The position numbers and the translations under genes were made by a program. Shown here piece by piece: positions 1 through 9,471 of a DNA stretch of 64,000 nt (the stretch's first letter is position 1; each line of letters opens with the position of its first letter). The stretch lies in NCBI GenBank assembly GCA_026196615.1, contig JAPHSW010000017.1:21842-85841 (forward strand), read 5' to 3'. The DNA comes from Gammaproteobacteria bacterium (GTDB taxonomy: Bacteria > Pseudomonadota > Gammaproteobacteria > GRL18). Below the pieces are notes generated by a model. That model did no database searches and had not been told where the DNA came from. It saw nothing but the letters and a program-made list of their open reading frames with translations.

Positions 1-406
1 AAATAAATTGAATGGGGCAGCAAAATTATTATTGTTGTTTTATTTATTCTTATTGTTGCTATACATCTAAATTTACGGCTTTTTAATAAGTTTTAACTAT
101 AAAGCAAATGTATCTGAATAATTGAGGTCAATTATTCAGATACATGTGATTATGCATTTTAGATAGAAAAATCCTATTTTATTGATTTTTATGATAATTT
201 TAAGTAGTAACTATTGCTTTAAAAATATAATAGCTCAAAATATGTTCAAATCACTAAAAGTATAGCATTTTTGATTGTTTTTTAAAGCTACAACGACTTA
301 ATATATTAATTAAATCAAAAGGATAAATAGTTGAGTTAATAACGCTCCTAAACCAGTCTTTGATTAAACTTAATTGTTTGATTTTTAGCCTTAAATGAGG
401 TTAATT
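1..406. other. Gene-poor left edge with an 18-bp perfect palindrome
   Basis: No convincing complete gene is visible. Positions 7-96 read through in frame 1 as about 29 codons with a hydrophobic stretch (IIIVVLFILIVAIHL), which could be a tiny membrane protein or chance in AT-rich DNA. No standard start codon is visible for it. The clear structural element is a perfect inverted repeat with arms at 108-125 and 128-145. The rest (146-406) is very AT-rich, and I see nothing else supportable in it. Confidence 0.5.
108..145. repeat. Perfect inverted repeat, 18-bp arms, 2-bp centre
   Basis: The left arm (108-125, beginning ATGTATCTGAATAATTGA) is exactly complementary to the right arm (128-145), with only GG between them. 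As RNA this would be a long AU-rich hairpin that could act as a terminator for whatever lies left of the window, or as a protein-binding dyad. It lacks a GC-rich stem and no U-tract follows it directly, so a classical terminator is not certain. Confidence 0.7.
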
Positions 407-1447
407 TTAATGACTGAGAATAGCGTAAGATAACCCCGAATAAATGGGTGTTTTACTTTTTTCTCCTGCAATTTCTCTAACCAGTTGAGGCAGCATGTAA
501 CCTGATAATACACCTCTTAGTTGCTGGTGAATATGGATGGCATCCTTCTCACTGACTTCAAAGTGAGCACTGCCATGTACATGATCAAGCATATGTAAAT
601 AATAGGGGATAATATGATTTTCAATCAGTGTCTCACTTAATTGTTGTAGTGTGCTGACATTATCATTAACACCTTTTAGCAGAACGGATTGATTTAATAA
701 AATAATGTTTTGATTATATAGTTTTAATATACTTGCCTGGTTATCAGGTCCAATTTCCCTGGCGTGGTTTATATGTAGCACCATAATAAATTGTAGCCGA
801 GAATCTGCCAATATTTTGAGAAAGTAATTGTTGATACGCTCAGGTTCAACGATGGGAAAACGACTGTGAATTCGGATACGTTTTAAGTGGGGGACAGAGT
901 CTAACAGAGTAATGAGTTCAGAAAAGCGGCTATCAGATAAAGAGAGGGGGTCACCTCCACTTAAAATAACCTCATTGATAGAGAGGTCTTGTTTGATTAG
1001 ATTAATATTCGTTTTGATTTGTTTCCAGAAATGCCCTTTATCATCATAAGGGTAATGTCTGCGAAAACAATAGCGACAATTAATTGTGCACACAGGTGTG
1101 ATGAGTAACAAGGCTCTACTATCATATTTTTGTAATAGACCGGGTTGAAATAGACTGTCTGCTTCTGCCAGAGGATCTTTTGTGTATCCTGATACTGTGT
1201 TTAATTCATCCTGGACAGGAAAAATTTGTAATAACAACGGATCTTGAGGATTTTCAGCCTGAATTTTATCGACATAAGATCTGGGAACTTTGAAATGAAA
1301 GTCTTGAGCTGCTTCTGGAGAGTAAAACATTTGTTGAGGTGTTAAATTTAATAGCTCCAATAATTTAAGTGGATCGGTAAAATGAGTACTCAACTGTTTT
1401 TTACTCTTCTTTCCTGTCTGGTTTTCAATAGGTTTTCGGGGTATCAT
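407..1447 (-). CDS. epmB: EF-P beta-lysylation protein EpmB (lysine 2,3-aminomutase family)
   Basis: Radical-SAM, PLP-dependent enzyme that converts (S)-lysine to (R)-beta-lysine for modification of elongation factor P. At 346 aa it has the length expected of EpmB and is shorter than catabolic lysine 2,3-aminomutases. The cluster-binding cysteines are Cys120, Cys124 and Cys127 (CTINCRYCFRR), followed by the glycine-rich GGDPL motif near residue 190. It is divergent from efp (start 1635), and its partner ligase epmA lies just beyond, so all three EF-P modification genes sit together. The 187-bp gap to efp must hold both promoters. Identification is firm. Confidence 0.95.
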   Translation of the reverse strand: MIPRKPIENQTGKKSKKQLSTHFTDPLKLLELLNLTPQQMFYSPEAAQDFHFKVPRSYVDKIQAENPQDPLLLQIFPVQDELNTVSGYTKDPLAEADSLFQPGLLQKYDSRALLLITPVCTINCRYCFRRHYPYDDKGHFWKQIKTNINLIKQDLSINEVILSGGDPLSLSDSRFSELITLLDSVPHLKRIRIHSRFPIVEPERINNYFLKILADSRLQFIMVLHINHAREIGPDNQASILKLYNQNIILLNQSVLLKGVNDNVSTLQQLSETLIENHIIPYYLHMLDHVHGSAHFEVSEKDAIHIHQQLRGVLSGYMLPQLVREIAGEKSKTPIYSGLSYAILSH

Positions 1448-1634
1448 ATCGGATTATTTTTATCGTATATTTTGTAGAAGGCAACTTATTCTAACGATTT
1501 TCTTCTAAAGAAGGAAAAAGAAATCTGATAAGTTGAGGTTTTTATTGGCTTAAATAGCTCAAATATTCTTTTTTCTATTGTTTCTACAGATGTTCAAGAT
1601 TAATAGTTTTTAATGATTACTAAAAGAGTAACTT

Positions 1635-2204
1635 ATGGCGACCTACAGCACTAATGAATTTCGTTCCGGCTTAAAATTGATGATTGATGGTGATCCTTGT
1701 GCCATTTTAGATAATGAAGTGGTTAAACCTGGTAAAGGTCAGGCATTCAATCGTATAAAAATCCGTAACTTAAAGACTGGGCGTGTTGTTGAAAGAACGT
1801 ATAAATCAGGTGAATCCGTAGAAGCTGCAGATGTGATGGATACTGATTTACAGTATTTATATAATGATGGTGAACAGTGGCACTTTATGCACCCGGAAAC
1901 ATTTGAGCAAATGGCTGCTGATAAAACGGCAGTAGGTGAGGCTCATTTATGGTTAAAAGAGCAGGATATGTGTACTGTGACTTTATGGAATGGCAACCCT
2001 CTGGCTGTCACGCCACCGAACTTTGTTGTTCTTTCTGTTTCTGATACCGACCCTGGACTTAAAGGGGATACTTCAGGAGGTGGCGGTAAACCAGCAACGC
2101 TTGAAACTGGTGCGGTTGTGCAAGTACCTTTGTTTATTGCAATAGGGGAAGATTTAAAAATTGATACACGTACTGGAAAATATGTTTCCCGCGCAAAGGA
2201 TTAA
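1635..2204 (+). CDS. efp: Elongation factor P
   Basis: Translation factor that binds between the P and E sites and relieves ribosome stalling at consecutive prolines. The 189 aa are the standard length. The N-terminal KOW-like domain carries the modification loop VKPGKGQAF, with Lys34 in the expected place as the acceptor of beta-lysine. The C-terminal OB domain ends in the conserved signature near [11 protein letters not shown]. It is followed after 11 bp by epmA and is divergent from epmB, so substrate and modifying enzymes are encoded as a unit. The ATG at 1635 gives the canonical start [10 protein letters not shown]. Confidence 0.97.
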   Translation: MATYSTNEFRSGLKLMIDGDPCAILDNEVVKPGKGQAFNRIKIRNLKTGRVVERTYKSGESVEAADVMDTDLQYLYNDGEQWHFMHPETFEQMAADKTAVGEAHLWLKEQDMCTVTLWNGNPLAVTPPNFVVLSVSDTDPGLKGDTSGGGGKPATLETGAVVQVPLFIAIGEDLKIDTRTGKYVSRAKD

Positions 2205-2215
2205 GGAATAACACA

Positions 2216-3274
2216 ATGGGTACGGGCAAGGATGCCAGTAAAGGCGATGGTTATGATGCCTTTAGAATTGATTTATGGAAACCCTCAGCATCATTTGAAA
2301 TAATAAAGCTCAGAGCTGAAACTCTCAGACAAATTCGAGCTTTTTTTGATAAAAATGAAGTTTTAGAAGTAGATACTCCGGTCCTTTCCTGTGCAACGGT
2401 GCCAGATCCCTTCATTGAAAGTTTTCAAACTCGTTATCTTCCTCTGACTCAAACCATGCAGACAGAAGAATATTATCTTCACACATCTCCAGAGTTTCCG
2501 ATGAAGCGCTTACTGGCTTCAGGCAGTGGTTCTATTTATCAGATATCCAAAGTTTTTCGTCAGGGGGAATCTGGGCGCAAACATAATCCAGAGTTTACTT
2601 TGCTTGAGTGGTATCGGGATGGTTGGGATCATCACCGCTTGATGAGTGAAATAAATCATTTATTATTAACTGTTTTATCACCCTATATTGAGTTATCGGA
2701 AACTCAATTTGTGAGTTATGCAGATGTGTTCCAGAGCTTTTGTGGAATTAACCCTCATACTGTCAGTAAAACAGAATTATTGGCTTGTGTTGAAAAGTTG
2801 GGACTAGCAGATGTTCTTGAAGAGCATGAGCATCGTGATAGATTTTTAGAGTTATTATTTTCTCACAATATTGAACCTTCTTTAGGGATAGAGCAGAACC
2901 AAACAGGTAAAAAGCCCTGTATTTGTTTTCTCTATAATTACCCCGCAAGTCAGGCTTCTTTGGCAAAAACAGTAATGCATAATGATCAGTTGATTGCAGA
3001 ACGTTTTGAGATTTTTATTAATGGTATGGAATTAGGCAATGGCTTTCATGAATTAAATGATGAGTCTGAGCAAAGAAATCGTTTTGCGAATGATAATCAG
3101 GATAGAAAAGTGATGGGACTCAATGAAATTCCCATGGATGAAAATTTTCTTCAAGCTGTTGATCACTTACCTGAATGTGCTGGCGTTGCAATTGGTATCG
3201 AACGTTTGTTGATGATTATGAGCCAATCTAAACACATTAATGAGGTCATTGCTTTTCCCTTTGAACGAGCATAA
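2216..3274 (+). CDS. epmA: EF-P--(R)-beta-lysine ligase EpmA (GenX/PoxA)
   Basis: Class II lysyl-tRNA-synthetase paralog that activates (R)-beta-lysine with ATP and transfers it to Lys34 of EF-P instead of tRNA. The 352 aa contain only the catalytic core and lack the N-terminal anticodon-binding OB domain of LysS. Motif 2 is visible as FRQGESGRKHNPEFTLLEWY, and motif 3 as GIERLLMI near the C-terminus. The N-terminus is about 25 residues longer than in E. coli. It begins 11 bp after efp, so co-transcription is likely. The stop at 3274 lies 4 bp before the next probable start. Confidence 0.93.
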   Translation: MGTGKDASKGDGYDAFRIDLWKPSASFEIIKLRAETLRQIRAFFDKNEVLEVDTPVLSCATVPDPFIESFQTRYLPLTQTMQTEEYYLHTSPEFPMKRLLASGSGSIYQISKVFRQGESGRKHNPEFTLLEWYRDGWDHHRLMSEINHLLLTVLSPYIELSETQFVSYADVFQSFCGINPHTVSKTELLACVEKLGLADVLEEHEHRDRFLELLFSHNIEPSLGIEQNQTGKKPCICFLYNYPASQASLAKTVMHNDQLIAERFEIFINGMELGNGFHELNDESEQRNRFANDNQDRKVMGLNEIPMDENFLQAVDHLPECAGVAIGIERLLMIMSQSKHINEVIAFPFERA

Positions 3275-3278
3275 AAAT

Positions 3279-3890
3279 ATGAAAAGTCACTATGCAATGA
3301 TTCTCTACCCATTGAAAAAATCTGCTCAGAAGTTTTCTGCAGAAAATGAGGTAATAAAGAGTAAAGAATCAATGATTGCTCAATTGACGGAAGAAGGTTT
3401 TTTAGGGGACTACTTTTCAGTGATCTTGGAGGGACAAGAAGAGAAGCAAACAGGGTACTTGGTTGGTGATAATTTTTTAAAGCTGGTGACTTTTTTAGGG
3501 TGTTCTCCCCATCTATCCCTGACTCTTCCAGAAGATAATTCTGATTGGCATCACTTTTGTCATGTTGAAATACAAGAACATTCAAGCCCTGTGTTTATGA
3601 AGGGGCTTAATACTCTCAAATGCAGTTGTCCGCAATGCAAGTCCCGATTATCAATACCTTTATCAAAAATGCAACAGTGGACACCTGATTCTATGGAAAT
3701 TCTCTGTCCAAAGTGTCAGCATCTTTCTCTTGTTGAAGACTTAAAATGGCGCCATAGTGCTGGTTTTGGTTCGTTTTTTATTGTAATTCACAGTGTATAT
3801 CCTTCTGAAGCAGTACCTACTGAAAAACTCATGAATTTACTCAGTCTTGATTATTCAATGGATTGGGACTATTTTTACTATGAGCAATAA
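3279..3890 (+). CDS. Unrecognised protein with a CPxC...CPxC zinc ribbon
   Basis: 203 aa counted from the ATG at 3279. An in-frame ATG at 3240 would overlap epmA by 35 bp and has no better ribosome site. I do not recognise the family. The visible feature is a probable zinc ribbon in the middle, two CPxC knuckles (CPQC and CPKC) about 29 residues apart, preceded by CSC. No signal peptide or membrane segment is visible. It follows epmA by 4 bp and is probably part of the efp-epmA transcript. A role linked to translation or EF-P modification is only suggested by position. Confidence 0.65.
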   Translation: MKSHYAMILYPLKKSAQKFSAENEVIKSKESMIAQLTEEGFLGDYFSVILEGQEEKQTGYLVGDNFLKLVTFLGCSPHLSLTLPEDNSDWHHFCHVEIQEHSSPVFMKGLNTLKCSCPQCKSRLSIPLSKMQQWTPDSMEILCPKCQHLSLVEDLKWRHSAGFGSFFIVIHSVYPSEAVPTEKLMNLLSLDYSMDWDYFYYEQ

Positions 3891-3891
3891 T

Positions 3892-3918
3892 TCAAGCTTT
3901 TTCAAACAAGACCGATAA
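3892..3918 (+). promoter_or_regulatory. Probable sigma-28 (FliA) promoter of the chemoreceptor gene
   Basis: The -35-like element TCAAGCTT (3892-3899) is followed, after exactly 11 bases, by the -10-like element ACCGATAA (3911-3918). The sigma-28 consensus is TAAAGTTT-N11-GCCGATAA, so the elements match at 6 of 8 and 7 of 8 positions with the right spacer. It lies 145 bp upstream of the chemoreceptor ATG at 4063 and directly after the stop of the preceding gene. Chemoreceptors are usual sigma-28 targets. Confidence 0.65.
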
Positions 3919-4062
3919 CTTAAAATTATATTAGATGTTAATTAGTAGGCGGTATTGTGCTTAAAATCTGTAATTATGATTAATATTGTTGATACATTGT
4001 TATCAATTAATCTGAACTTGTAGAGCTAATTGCCCAACTTTTGACGTTGTCTGGGGATACAC

Positions 4063-6492
4063 ATGTTTGAATTCATAAGAAAAAAATTGTCCAACTATAA
4101 ATTATGGCATCGCTTGATCGTGTTGAGCATGCTTCCTCTTTTAGGCTTAACTTATTATTCCATTGAGTTAGTTTTATCTGCTATGGATTTGGCAGCTGAT
4201 AAACAAATTAATGTTAATTTATCAGTAGATGCATTGGATAATGCTGGCAACTTACTTAAAGAAAGAAGAAGTTTCCTTTCTCAGGTTGAACAAAGTATAA
4301 AAAGTCGGCAAAAGTTTGTTGAAGGTGTTGATAAAAATCTTCAGGATAAAAAACAATTTTTAGAAGTTGTTGATCGTATGATCAGTGATGCTGAAAACAG
4401 TAACAAGGAATTAAACTCCTTTCAATCATCATTACAGACTTATAAGATTTTTACTGATTTTCTACGGGCTCTACAATTAGAAAGGGATCTTTCTTTGGTG
4501 TATTTGGGAAGTAAGGGGCGCTTCTTTAAAACAGAATTAACAACTGCAAGCCAACAAACTGATAAATATCTGGCGGCAATTGAGTCATTGGATCTATCTT
4601 TACTTAATCAAATTAATGACAAACTTGTTTCTAAAACAAAGCGGCTAATTAAATTAGCAAAGCGCTTAAAGGCAAAGCGAACTAGAACTTTAGCACTAAA
4701 AAATTTACCATTACCTACGATGGATTATTATCTCCATATTTCGGAATCCACACTATTTGTAGTTGAAGGTCTTGCTGCTCATGTGACGGATAATAAATTA
4801 CAAAATGTTTTGGCTAGTTATACGAATATGCTGAGAATCATTGATTTGGTTTCTCAAGAGCGAGCATATATTAGTTATACACTAGGACAGGGGGATTTTA
4901 ACTCAAGTGTTTTTCAACGTTTTATTGCATTATTAGCTAGAATGGATGTATACAAAAAACTTTTTGAAACCTGGAGTTCAGCAGAGTTAAAGACGTTATT
5001 TATTAGCTATATGAATGATGCAATAGGCAAAAAAGCCTTAGTACAGCGTTCATCTATCGAGACCTATGATGCTGAAATGGGCTTTGACGCTCAACCTAAT
5101 ATCTATTTTGATCTTTGGAGTCAATGGTTAAAGAATATGGATGTTATAAAGTTACAGGCCTTTAATTCACTTGAAAATTGGACTGAAGCACTTATTGAAC
5201 AAAATATTCAGCTTATTGGGAAAAACCAACTTAAAAAGAAAGAGACTATCGATAGCCAAAAAGAATTATTGAATAAGAAAGAAACTAATAAACAAGAAAT
5301 CAAAAATATTTTGGCGAAAAAACAACTGACTCTTGACTCTATTCACTCAACTGAACAAAAAATTGAATTAGTGAGTAAGCAAAAAGCAGAAACAGAAGTT
5401 GCTTTAGAACAGGCAAAGTTCAAGCAGCAAGTTGTTATTGTGACATCAACAATAGGTATTATCATAATTGCTTTTTTAACCTATCTGGTTTTCACCAGCA
5501 TCTGTATGCCATTGAATGAATTACTTAAAGGTTTTAATCGTTTAACTCAGGATGATGCTGATTTAACTCATCGAATACCAGTTCATGGTAAAGATGAATT
5601 AGCTGAGGTGGCTCATGGTTATAATTTTTTTGCGAACAGAGTTGGGAAAATGGTTGCTCAAGTACAAACAGTCGTTCTCTCTTTGAGTGAAGCCATAGAG
5701 CAATTAAATAGAGTTAATAGTGAAAATATGTCCAGCACACAAAAACAACAAGATAATACCCTGAGCATTACCAGTGCTATTGAAGAGGTCAATCAGCATG
5801 TAAATTTAGTTGCCAGTAGTGCATCAGATGCCACAACATCTGCTGAAGCGGCTAACCAACAGGCTGATGAAGGTAAGACTATTGTTGCGGGCACAGTGGA
5901 TTCAATTAAAAAACTGGTGGTTGATATTGAGCAAGCATCATTGGCGATTAATGAATTGAGCAAAGATAGTGAGAGCATTAGTTTAGTTTTGGATGTGATT
6001 GGTGGAATTGCAGAGCAGACTAACTTATTAGCTTTAAATGCGGCTATTGAAGCGGCCAGAGCAGGTGAGCAGGGTCGGGGGTTTGCAGTTGTCGCAGACG
6101 AAGTTCGTTCCCTGGCTGCACGGACTCAAGAGTCAACTCGTGAAATCAGAACAATGATTGAAAAATTGCAAAAAGCCTCTAGAGAAGCTGTATCGACAAT
6201 GAATCAGGGAAGTGAACAAGTCGATAATAGTGTGACTCAAGCACTCAAAGCAGATGAAGCACTCGCTGAAATTAATCATTCAGTCTTATCTATTCGAAAT
6301 AAGAATAATGACATTGATCTAGCCTCACAAAAACAGTTGAGTGGTGTAGAGCAAATTAATGGAGATATAGAAGAGATCAAAGTGCTGTCTGCTGAAGCTC
6401 AGGATAGGACAATAGAATTACAACAGGTAAATTCCACACTTTCATCACAGGTGACAGAGCTTAAGCATCTAGTGGGACAGTTCCACACATAA
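4063..6492 (+). CDS. Methyl-accepting chemotaxis protein with periplasmic NIT-type sensor domain
   Basis: Transmembrane chemoreceptor of 809 aa. The order is: TM1 (about residues 17-37), a large helical periplasmic domain (about 40-455), TM2 (about 456-480), a HAMP linker (about 480-535) and a cytoplasmic signalling coiled coil (about 560-800). The periplasmic part contains the ER-x-[LY]-S-x-x-Y-x-x-[GS] pattern ([15 protein letters not shown] and [14 protein letters not shown]), typical of the nitrate/nitrite-sensing NIT domain. The actual ligand is an inference. The kinase-control tip is canonical ([19 protein letters not shown], near residue 650). It is a single-gene unit with a sigma-28-type promoter and ends 24 bp from the convergent psd. 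Confidence 0.92.
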   Translation: MFEFIRKKLSNYKLWHRLIVLSMLPLLGLTYYSIELVLSAMDLAADKQINVNLSVDALDNAGNLLKERRSFLSQVEQSIKSRQKFVEGVDKNLQDKKQFLEVVDRMISDAENSNKELNSFQSSLQTYKIFTDFLRALQLERDLSLVYLGSKGRFFKTELTTASQQTDKYLAAIESLDLSLLNQINDKLVSKTKRLIKLAKRLKAKRTRTLALKNLPLPTMDYYLHISESTLFVVEGLAAHVTDNKLQNVLASYTNMLRIIDLVSQERAYISYTLGQGDFNSSVFQRFIALLARMDVYKKLFETWSSAELKTLFISYMNDAIGKKALVQRSSIETYDAEMGFDAQPNIYFDLWSQWLKNMDVIKLQAFNSLENWTEALIEQNIQLIGKNQLKKKETIDSQKELLNKKETNKQEIKNILAKKQLTLDSIHSTEQKIELVSKQKAETEVALEQAKFKQQVVIVTSTIGIIIIAFLTYLVFTSICMPLNELLKGFNRLTQDDADLTHRIPVHGKDELAEVAHGYNFFANRVGKMVAQVQTVVLSLSEAIEQLNRVNSENMSSTQKQQDNTLSITSAIEEVNQHVNLVASSASDATTSAEAANQQADEGKTIVAGTVDSIKKLVVDIEQASLAINELSKDSESISLVLDVIGGIAEQTNLLALNAAIEAARAGEQGRGFAVVADEVRSLAARTQESTREIRTMIEKLQKASREAVSTMNQGSEQVDNSVTQALKADEALAEINHSVLSIRNKNNDIDLASQKQLSGVEQINGDIEEIKVLSAEAQDRTIELQQVNSTLSSQVTELKHLVGQFHT

Positions 6493-6516
6493 GAATTATA
6501 GTCATTTAGAATGAAT

Positions 6517-7413
6517 CTATGGAGAGATTTTACCGAGTAATTGCCCCATTTGTACGGGTAGATTTGGTTGTAACTCTTCATTCCATTCAATCCGGTCTTT
6601 TGCAAACAATAACACAACGGTTGAACCCATATTAAAACGACCCATTTCCTGAGCTTTCAATAGTTTCGATTGCTCTTCATATTTCCAACGTTGTACTTCT
6701 TTTCGTCGTGGTGGTGTCACAACACCTTGCCAAACCGTTTCAATACTGGAAACAAAAATTGCCCCGACTTGTATTAATGCCATAGGACCTGCTGGTGTTT
6801 CAAATAATGAAATGACACGCTCATTACGGGCAAAAAGCCGTGGAATCGTCTTTACAGATGCGTTGTTTACGCCAAAAAGCTGTCCTGGAACATGCAGCAT
6901 CTCTTGTAAGGAACCTTCAATAGGCATATGAATACGGTGATAATCTCGTGGGGAGAGATAAATGGTTGCAAACTTACCATTACGAAAAATATCCGTAAGA
7001 GATTGATCACCTGCGAGCAGATCACTTAAACCAAAGTGGTGACCTTTTGCTTGAATGAGCTGGTCGTCATTGATACTACCCAACTCACTAATAGCGCCAT
7101 CGACGGGGCAGCAGAGCTCATTATCATGAGTTTTATCCATTCTGGCATCTGCTTTTAACTGGCGAGTGAAAAAATGATTAAAATCCACAAAGTCAGAATG
7201 ACTTTCCTTTTCTGCTTCACTCATGTTGACCTTAAATAGCTTTATAAATTGACTGATTTGCAGATTTTTAAAACCTGTATGTTTTATGCGCATAAAACGA
7301 TGGATTAACGATGATAAAAAATGCTGAGGCAATAAAAATAATGGCCAGGTTTTTAAATAATCAACTAAAGATGGTTTATCTGACGTATTTTTTTGTGTTT
7401 GTGGTGAATTCAT
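6517..7413 (-). CDS. psd: Phosphatidylserine decarboxylase proenzyme
   Basis: Membrane-associated pyruvoyl enzyme that makes phosphatidylethanolamine from phosphatidylserine. The 298 aa fit the family. The self-cleavage site is visible as FNMGSTVVLLF near the C-terminus; its GST serine becomes the pyruvoyl group, splitting the chain into beta and alpha subunits. The catalytic YHRIHMP motif (YLSPRDYHRIHMP) is intact. The start aligns with E. coli Psd, although no good ribosome site precedes the ATG at 7413. It is divergent from glyA and convergent with the chemoreceptor gene. Confidence 0.95.
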   Translation of the reverse strand: MNSPQTQKNTSDKPSLVDYLKTWPLFLLPQHFLSSLIHRFMRIKHTGFKNLQISQFIKLFKVNMSEAEKESHSDFVDFNHFFTRQLKADARMDKTHDNELCCPVDGAISELGSINDDQLIQAKGHHFGLSDLLAGDQSLTDIFRNGKFATIYLSPRDYHRIHMPIEGSLQEMLHVPGQLFGVNNASVKTIPRLFARNERVISLFETPAGPMALIQVGAIFVSSIETVWQGVVTPPRRKEVQRWKYEEQSKLLKAQEMGRFNMGSTVVLLFAKDRIEWNEELQPNLPVQMGQLLGKISP

Positions 7414-7680
7414 GGAGGATTCAATGCTCTCTATATACCCAGGATATAATATTTATCTCTATTTTAAGTTGCTATTGTAATATTAGAAAAGCACGAGTAG
7501 CAATTTTTATTTAACGTTAGGCTTTTATTACACTGAAGTCTTTTATTAAGCTGACAACTATTGCTAAGCTGAAGACGTTCAGGACGTGAATTTTTATTTA
7601 ATTTAAGGTATGATCCCGTGGCTCAGCGTTGAGCAGTGTGTTTAATGCAGTATTTAAATCTAATTTTATAAGGAATCCTC

Positions 7681-8973
7681 ATGTTTACGAAAGATATGAC
7701 AATTGCCGGTTACGATGATGAACTTTGGAATGCAATGCAGCATGAGGAAACGCGCCAGGAAGAACATATTGAGCTGATTGCTTCAGAGAATTATACCAGC
7801 CCGAGAGTGATGCAGGCCCAAGGTTCTGTATTGACTAATAAATATGCTGAAGGCTATCCATCTAAGCGCTATTATGGCGGTTGTGAAAATGTTGATGTTG
7901 CTGAACAATTGGCTATTGATCGTGCTAAGGAACTGTTTGCTGCTGATTATGCAAATGTCCAACCTCATTCTGGGTCTCAGGCTAATGCTGCTGTTTATTT
8001 TGCTTTGCTTAATGCGGGCGATACGGTTTTAGGAATGAGCCTGGCTCATGGTGGCCATTTAACTCATGGTTCAAAAGTTAGCTTTTCAGGAAAACTATTT
8101 AATGCGGTTCAGTATGGTCTTAATGAAGAAACGGGTGAAGTTGACTATGATGAAGTCGAACGTTTAGCCAAAGAACATAAGCCCAAGATGATTATTGCAG
8201 GTTTCAGTGCTTATTCTCGTGTGATGGATTGGCAGCGTTTTCGTGATATTGCGGATTCAGTTGGTGCTTATTTACTGGTTGATATGGCGCACGTTGCAGG
8301 CCTGGTTGCTGCAGGCGTTTATCCAAGCCCAGTACAAATTGCTGATGTAACCACCTCTACAACTCATAAAACCTTGCGCGGACCACGTGGTGGTATCATT
8401 CTGGCCAAATCGAATCCAGAAATTGAAAAGAAACTTAATTCCATGATCTTTCCTGGAACCCAGGGTGGGCCATTAATGCATGTTATTGCAGGTAAAGCCG
8501 TCGCATTTAAAGAAGCAATGGAAGATGATTATAAAGCTTATCAGAAGCAAGTGGTTGAAAATGCCAGAGCGATGGCAACCGTTGTTTTAGATCGTGGTTA
8601 TGATGTTGTTTCTGGCGGTACTGATAACCATCTTTTTCTTGTCAGTCTGATTAGTCGTGAATTAACGGGTAAAGCTGCTGATGCAGCTTTAGGTTTAGCC
8701 AATATTACTGTGAACAAAAACTCTGTTCCTAATGATCCTCAGTCACCATTTGTTACCAGTGGTTTACGTATTGGTTCACCTGCTATTACAACACGTGGTT
8801 TTAAAGAACAGGAAAGCTCAGAGTTAGCTGGCTGGATTTGCGATATTCTGGATGAATTATGTCAGATGGATGAAGCCGATCGAGTGGTTGAAAACATGAC
8901 AAAACTTGATAGTGTGAATCAAGTGAAGCAAAAAGTGTTGGATTTATGTAAACGTTTTCCTGTTTATGCGTAA
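7681..8973 (+). CDS. glyA: Serine hydroxymethyltransferase
   Basis: PLP enzyme that interconverts serine and glycine and supplies methylene-tetrahydrofolate. The 430 aa are slightly longer than E. coli GlyA (417). The PLP lysine lies in [15 protein letters not shown], and the N-terminal ELIASENY motif is intact. A good ribosome site (aagga) lies just upstream of the ATG. nrdR follows after 42 bp and is probably in the same transcript, as in many gammaproteobacteria. A -10-like TATGAT lies about 70 bp upstream of the start. Confidence 0.97.
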   Translation: MFTKDMTIAGYDDELWNAMQHEETRQEEHIELIASENYTSPRVMQAQGSVLTNKYAEGYPSKRYYGGCENVDVAEQLAIDRAKELFAADYANVQPHSGSQANAAVYFALLNAGDTVLGMSLAHGGHLTHGSKVSFSGKLFNAVQYGLNEETGEVDYDEVERLAKEHKPKMIIAGFSAYSRVMDWQRFRDIADSVGAYLLVDMAHVAGLVAAGVYPSPVQIADVTTSTTHKTLRGPRGGIILAKSNPEIEKKLNSMIFPGTQGGPLMHVIAGKAVAFKEAMEDDYKAYQKQVVENARAMATVVLDRGYDVVSGGTDNHLFLVSLISRELTGKAADAALGLANITVNKNSVPNDPQSPFVTSGLRIGSPAITTRGFKEQESSELAGWICDILDELCQMDEADRVVENMTKLDSVNQVKQKVLDLCKRFPVYA

Positions 8974-9015
8974 TACAAGTATGTACCAATTTAACACTCA
9001 GACTAAATAACGATA

Positions 9016-9468
9016 ATGCGTTGTCCATTCTGTAATGCGCCTGAGACGAAAGTCATTGATTCTCGTTTGGCTAATGAAGGAGACTCAGTTCGTCGCAGAC
9101 GTGAATGTTTAACTTGTTCAGAGCGTTTCACAACCTTTGAAACAGCAGAATTAGTCATGCCCAGAATTGTGAAAAGTGATGGCTCAAGAGTACCCTTTGA
9201 TGAGCAAAAATTACTTAATGGTATGTCAAAAGCTTTGGAAAAACGTCCGGTTTCAATGGAAACTATTGAGCAAGCGGTCAATCACATAAAATACAACCTA
9301 CGAGCCACTGGTGATAGAGAAGTGGCAGCTGAGCGTTTGGGTGAATGGGTTATGGATGAACTAAAGAAGCTGGATCAAGTGGCTTATGTCCGTTTTGCTT
9401 CAGTGTATCGCAGCTTTCAGGATCTGGATGAATTCCGTCAGGAAATAGAACGTCTGGAATCTCCTTAG
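9016..9468 (+). CDS. nrdR: Transcriptional repressor NrdR
   Basis: ATP/dATP-sensing repressor of ribonucleotide reductase genes. The 150 aa comprise an N-terminal zinc ribbon (Cys3, Cys6, Cys31, Cys34) followed by an ATP-cone domain from about residue 45. The start ATG gives the canonical MRCPFC. It sits between glyA and ribD, the normal gammaproteobacterial position. The stop is 3 bp from the ribD ATG, so translational coupling is likely. Confidence 0.96.
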   Translation: MRCPFCNAPETKVIDSRLANEGDSVRRRRECLTCSERFTTFETAELVMPRIVKSDGSRVPFDEQKLLNGMSKALEKRPVSMETIEQAVNHIKYNLRATGDREVAAERLGEWVMDELKKLDQVAYVRFASVYRSFQDLDEFRQEIERLESP

Positions 9469-9471
9469 TTG

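Noticed and set aside
5793..5978. Minus-strand open frame inside the chemoreceptor gene
   Set aside because: Antisense shadow of a well-supported gene, as are the other frames nested in conserved genes.
7560..7575. MetR-type site TGAA...TTCA upstream of glyA
   Set aside because: The half-sites are separated by four bases instead of five, and flanking positions do not match.
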